Shown one piece after another: positions 60,624-64,000 of a stretch of DNA of 64,000 nucleotides. The notes beneath the pieces were generated by a model, which searched no databases, had not been told where the DNA came from, and saw nothing but the letters and a program-made list of their open reading frames with translations. The DNA comes from Flavobacterium suncheonense GH29-5 = DSM 17707. GTDB taxonomy: Bacteria; Bacteroidota; Bacteroidia; Flavobacteriales; Flavobacteriaceae. The stretch lies in contig NZ_KE387020.1 in NCBI RefSeq assembly GCF_000430025.1, positions 228,626-292,625 on the forward strand. Reading direction: 5' to 3'. A program made the translations under genes and the position numbers. The number at the start of each line of letters is the position of its first letter. Within the stretch, counting starts at the first letter, position 1.

Positions 60624-60670
60624 TCTTACTTATCCCTTTTCACTTATCCCTTCTCACCTCTCACTCCTCT
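60624..60670. repeat. Purine/pyrimidine repeat, copy C (3' end of glycosyltransferase gene)
   Basis: TTACTTATCCCTTTTCACTT (60627-60646), then ATCCCTTCTCACCTCTCACT. It runs up to the stop codon of the minus-strand gene at 60669. It has the same core ACTTATCCCTTTTCACTT as copy B. Confidence 0.8.
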
Positions 60671-62054
60671 ACTGTCCTCTGAAAAACAACACCGTACTCA
60701 GTGTTTTAATCACAACGTTCAAATCCAGAAAAGGACTGCGGTGTTTGATGTAGTACAAATCGTATTGCAGTTTGATCAGACTGTCGTCGATGCTTTCTCC
60801 GTAAGCATGTTTTACCTGTGCCCATCCGGTAAGCCCCGGTTTAATCACATGTCGGGTATGATAAAAAGGCATGACTTCCGCTATCTGTTCCACAAAAACA
60901 GGGCGTTCCGGTCTTGGTCCTATTACCGCCATATCGCCTTTTAAAATATTGATAAACTGCGGAAATTCGTCAATACGGGTTTTGCGCAAAAACTTCCCGA
61001 AAGGCGTAATCCGTGTATCGTTGGAAGAAGCAAAAACAGCGCCTTGCGCCTCCGCATTTACAATCATACTCCGGAACTTGTAAATTTTAAACGGCACACC
61101 GTTTCGTCCCACGCGTTCCTGGGTATAAAGCAACGGTCCCCGGTTTGCCAAAAAATTACCAATCACTAAAAACGGCAGCAGCAGCAACCCAACGGTAAGC
61201 CCGATGAGCGACACAACGATATCAAACAAACGAATCGCTAAAACGTACAAACGGTTGTTATTACTTCGGCTGAACGGGAAATACTTGTAAAAATCTTTTT
61301 CCGCATACTGCACCGGCAAACGATACGTACTGGCCTCGTACACCTGCGAATACTCCCGGATGATGATTCCGCTTTCCAGTAAATGCAAAAGCTTGTCGTA
61401 TATTTCCACCGGAACCTCATCGGTACTTTTCTGAGCGACAACAACTTCGGAAATCGCATTTTCTTTAATAAATTGCTCTATCTCCTCAATATCGATACGC
61501 TGTATTTTTACTTTCTTCCGGGCCGATTCTTTGGTGCTTAAATAACCCATTACTTTGTAATTCGGATCGGCTTTTTCCAGCTCGTGAATCAGGTTGTCTA
61601 CGGTTTTGTCTTCCCCCAGAAAAAGCACTTTTTTATAAAAACGGTGGGAAGCCAGCATTTTCTGGTAAAACATCCGCCATAAAAACAACGCCCCTAAAAT
61701 GGCCACATAAAAGAAAACAATCTGTAAACGGTTTTTAGGCAATGGCGGCGTAAGGATGGGCGTTAAAAGATAAACCGCTACCGTAGCGGTTGTGGTAAGC
61801 ACTATACTTTTAATTATCTGAAACTGATTGGAAGCCACCTGAAGGTTATACATCTCGAAAAGCGTTCCGAAAAAAAGCAGGTAAAACGCCAAAACAAAAG
61901 TCCAGTAGTAATTGTGAATGGAAACTCGGAAATATCCGAATTCAAAGGCATACGAAATGGCGTACAAAGCCAGCAAAACAAAAAACACGTCGAACAGTCG
62001 CAAAAGGATTTTCCTTTCGGATATTTCAAAATGTATTTTCCTGTTTGAAGTCAT
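60669..62054 (-). CDS. Polyprenyl glycosylphosphotransferase (WcaJ/WbaP-type)
   Basis: 461 residues that transfer a sugar-1-phosphate to undecaprenyl phosphate to start a surface or exopolysaccharide unit. N-terminal four membrane helices, a Rossmann-like middle region ('FLGEDKTVDNLIHELEKADP'), a fifth helix, then the bacterial sugar transferase domain: 'YKFRSMIVNAE', 'LRKTRIDEFPQFINILKGD', 'MAVIGPRPERPVFVEQ', 'GLTGWAQVKHAYGES'. First sugar is unknown. Leads the glycan locus at the right edge. Its stop abuts repeat copy C. Confidence 0.95.
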   Translation of the reverse strand: MTSNRKIHFEISERKILLRLFDVFFVLLALYAISYAFEFGYFRVSIHNYYWTFVLAFYLLFFGTLFEMYNLQVASNQFQIIKSIVLTTTATVAVYLLTPILTPPLPKNRLQIVFFYVAILGALFLWRMFYQKMLASHRFYKKVLFLGEDKTVDNLIHELEKADPNYKVMGYLSTKESARKKVKIQRIDIEEIEQFIKENAISEVVVAQKSTDEVPVEIYDKLLHLLESGIIIREYSQVYEASTYRLPVQYAEKDFYKYFPFSRSNNNRLYVLAIRLFDIVVSLIGLTVGLLLLPFLVIGNFLANRGPLLYTQERVGRNGVPFKIYKFRSMIVNAEAQGAVFASSNDTRITPFGKFLRKTRIDEFPQFINILKGDMAVIGPRPERPVFVEQIAEVMPFYHTRHVIKPGLTGWAQVKHAYGESIDDSLIKLQYDLYYIKHRSPFLDLNVVIKTLSTVLFFRGQ

Positions 62055-62164
62055 TTACGTTCTGTTTGGTGCAAAATAACAAATTATTGTGCAATTGAAA
62101 TCACAAGACTTCAAAAATAAGTTACAAAAATGAAGCTTTTCAACAGGCTTTCGGCAAGAAATAC

Positions 62165-63172
62165 CTATTGCAGCAAAGCAATCCACAACTTTTTAACGGA
62201 TTCCCAGTCCCAGTTCAGGGCTTTTTGCCGGCCTTGTAATGAAAGGGTGTGAGCCAATTCGGAAGTTGTAAGCAGTGCATCAATGGCAGATACCATGCCG
62301 GATACATCATTGGCGTTAACCAAAAGGGCGTCCTTGCCGTCTTCCAGCAAATAGGGAATACCGCCCACATTGGTACTAACTACGGGTAGCCCCAGGGCCA
62401 TGGCTTCCATGACACTTACCGGGGTGTTGTCGAAATTGGTGGTGTTAATAAAGATATCGTATTCTGCTGCTAAGGCGGTCCAGTCCGCTTTGGACAATTG
62501 TCCGGTAAAAGTAACGGTAACACCCTGTTGTAACGCGTACTGTCGGGTAGCTTCCAGACTGCCGTCTTTATCCGGGCCTACCATACAAAGTTCGGTATCC
62601 GGATAGTTTCGCTGCAGCGCTACCAGTACATCCACAGCCATTTTCGGATTATAAAGCGCTGCAAAAGCCCGTACCCAAAGCAGTTTCGGCTTTATGTCTT
62701 TTCGTTCTTTAAAAGGATACTGTGATATTACGATGCTGTTAGGAATAAAGCTTACATTGGTAAATCCTGCTTTTTCGAAGGCATGCAGCAGGTAATGGGA
62801 CGGGGCGATGTTTTGGTGGGCATAACCAAAAATCATGCTGCAAAGCAAAGGATTCTGTTTTAAACGGTAAGGAAGATTGCCGCCATGAAGTATGGGAATG
62901 TATTTTTTAGTAAGCACACGGCAAAGCTGACTCACCGCAAATGCATACCAGAACGCCGAAGTGCTGTAGGTATCTATCAAAACATAATCTGCTTTTCGGT
63001 AACGGAACACGGAAAATAACATATCCGCAAAACGAAGTAGCACGTTTTTTTGCGACGAAGCGGTAGCAACACGGTAACCAACAGCAGTCAGGTTTTGACT
63101 AAGGGTTTCCAATGTGGTTACATTTAACCCACTCCCCGATAATTTATTCCCTATGTACAGCAGGTTTTTCAA
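62165..63172 (-). CDS. Glycosyltransferase family 4
   Basis: 335 residues, GT-B fold, retaining. 'GVNVTTLETLS' type N-terminus ('GSGLNVTTLETLSQNL'), 'LWVRAFAALYNPK', 'LCMVGPDKDGSLE', and the C-terminal donor motif 'PVSVMEAMALGLPVVSTNVG' with the conserved E-x7-E-like spacing. Acts on the cytosolic face, adding a sugar to a glycan carrier. Overlaps the O-antigen-ligase gene by 29 nt. Donor and acceptor unknown. Confidence 0.93.
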   Translation of the reverse strand: MKNLLYIGNKLSGSGLNVTTLETLSQNLTAVGYRVATASSQKNVLLRFADMLFSVFRYRKADYVLIDTYSTSAFWYAFAVSQLCRVLTKKYIPILHGGNLPYRLKQNPLLCSMIFGYAHQNIAPSHYLLHAFEKAGFTNVSFIPNSIVISQYPFKERKDIKPKLLWVRAFAALYNPKMAVDVLVALQRNYPDTELCMVGPDKDGSLEATRQYALQQGVTVTFTGQLSKADWTALAAEYDIFINTTNFDNTPVSVMEAMALGLPVVSTNVGGIPYLLEDGKDALLVNANDVSGMVSAIDALLTTSELAHTLSLQGRQKALNWDWESVKKLWIALLQ

Positions 63173-64000
63173 CGATGGATACTTTTAAGAGTGATAAGGC
63201 ATAAACAAAGGCTGGGGCTGCTAGTCGCATGGCTGCGTGGTTGATGGTGAGAAGCCAGAAAACAACAAATGATAATAAAAAAATATGCTGTCTGTTATCT
63301 AAATAAAGCACGACAGGAGTGATTAATAAAATTAAAAGACATATGACCCCCAAAAGCCCGTGTTCTGCCAACATTCTTGATATTTCATTATGGGAGGCAG
63401 CCTCAATCCCTGTCATTTCTTCTCTGTATTCTTTGTTTTTTCCTACCCCTATACCCGTTATAGGATTATCCAAAAACATCTTTAATTCCGCTTCAATCAG
63501 TTTTTCTCGCCCCGTCAGTTTACTCTCCTTAACCCTTCCCCTGGCATCTTGATTAGCATAGCGCTTATCAATCAAACCACCTGTTTGCACTGAACTGTAA
63601 GTCCAGATTCCTATAAGCAATACAATGGAAGTCACGACAAAACTTATAATTTTTGATTTTGCCCGTGAATTGGCAAACAACATTAAAACAACCAGGAGGA
63701 GAAATATCATAATTCCTCCAGCAATAACACCTCCTCGCGAAAATGTTACAATCCCCCTAAAAGTAACCAAAACCAACAAGAGTATATCAACAAATCTTGC
63801 CTTTCGTCCTGGAGACATTACCACAACTTTAGCGAAAAAGAGAAAAATACCTAATCCTAAAATAGTTGAAACCTGATTCGGTCCAAAACCTCCTGAAGTC
63901 TCAAAATTTGACTGCGTATCTGTTACAACATCTTTAATACTGGGAGTATATAAAAACAAGTAAGTAACTGTTGTAACAATAGGAAAGGCCATTGCGTGAA
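63144..64000 (-). CDS. O-antigen ligase/polymerase-like membrane protein, partial
   Basis: At least 282 residues, N-terminus beyond the window. At least six membrane segments. Wzy/WaaL-type motifs: 'TFSRGGVIAGGIMIF' (conserved Arg after Ser), 'TGREKLIEAELKMFLDNPIT', 'GIGVGKNKEYREEMTG', then 'AASHNEISRMLAEHGLLG' in the periplasmic loop (H[NS] motif). It would join or polymerise lipid-linked glycan at the periplasmic face. Whether ligase or polymerase cannot be told from sequence. Its reading frame is open at the right edge. Confidence 0.88.
   Translation of the reverse strand, partial: HAMAFPIVTTVTYLFLYTPSIKDVVTDTQSNFETSGGFGPNQVSTILGLGIFLFFAKVVVMSPGRKARFVDILLLVLVTFRGIVTFSRGGVIAGGIMIFLLLVVLMLFANSRAKSKIISFVVTSIVLLIGIWTYSSVQTGGLIDKRYANQDARGRVKESKLTGREKLIEAELKMFLDNPITGIGVGKNKEYREEMTGIEAASHNEISRMLAEHGLLGVICLLILLITPVVLYLDNRQHIFLLSFVVFWLLTINHAAMRLAAPAFVYALSLLKVSIVEKPAVHRE

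Noticed and set aside
1..64000. Restriction-modification, toxin-antitoxin, CRISPR-Cas or other defence system
   Set aside because: I looked for these and found no supporting gene; the window is mainly housekeeping and envelope genes.

Overview
The window looks like a chromosome segment from a member of the Flavobacteriaceae (Bacteroidota), close to Flavobacterium. The evidence is consistent: promoters of the TTG-N19/20-TAnnTTTG type with almost no Shine-Dalgarno sequences, a type IX secretion (T9SS) sorting tail on a subtilase, a PorV/PorQ-like barrel, a carboxypeptidase-regulatory-domain TonB-dependent barrel, SC-lipobox lipoproteins, a type 1 IPP isomerase and many small flavobacterial hypotheticals. 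It is mostly core genome, densely packed, with about 60 protein genes, two tRNA genes, no rRNA, no insertion sequence and no CRISPR array.

Layout. 1-9.8 kb: the end of lipA, a TTG-started gap gene, a TPR/histidine-kinase/receiver hybrid, a PNP-lpxK pair, a nif3 + coiled-coil pair, an alpha/beta hydrolase and a T9SS subtilase. 9.8-14.9 kb: rluF, an unrecognised coiled-coil protein, a 760-bp AT-rich gap, then three tandem secreted paralogues that combine a flavobacterial 'QVGIGT..P' N-terminus with a phage tail-collar-like C-terminus carrying HxH pairs. This is the most unusual locus here. 14.9-25.1 kb: GNAT, folD, ffh, small exported proteins, an MBOAT-SGNH-SGNH acetylation operon (one SGNH protein has an internal LysM) and argS. 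25.3-35.8 kb: TonB-type barrel, fatty acid hydroxylase, fabH, an S9 peptidase, an orphan ABC ATPase, an OMP, an OmpA lipoprotein and a lipocalin-like lipoprotein. 35.9-44.5 kb: htpG, a DMT transporter, aqpZ, alkB, an M61 peptidase and lipoproteins. 44.5-50.5 kb: two identical tRNA-Thr(TGT) genes, then manA-bcp-queD-idi in a tightly overlapping operon, and an FAD oxidoreductase. 50.5-58.4 kb: recQ, kdsD-tatC-CMD protein-lptB, a GH25 lysozyme and pssA. 58.4-64 kb: a PorV/PorQ-like barrel, a DUF4105 protein, and the start of a polysaccharide locus (polyprenyl glycosylphosphotransferase, GT4 and an O-antigen-ligase-like protein cut by the window edge).

Cell-envelope building dominates: lpxK, kdsD and lptB serve LPS; pssA, fabH and the hydroxylase serve lipids; the MBOAT/SGNH operon serves acetylation; the right-edge genes serve surface glycan. 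Three housekeeping proteins have lost metal ligands that are usual in their families: the coiled-coil zinc-ribbon partner of Nif3 and RecQ have no zinc cysteines at all, and Nif3 has Phe in place of one histidine. A purine-rich repeat lies at the 3' end of three different leftward genes, and a second repeat family precedes lptB.
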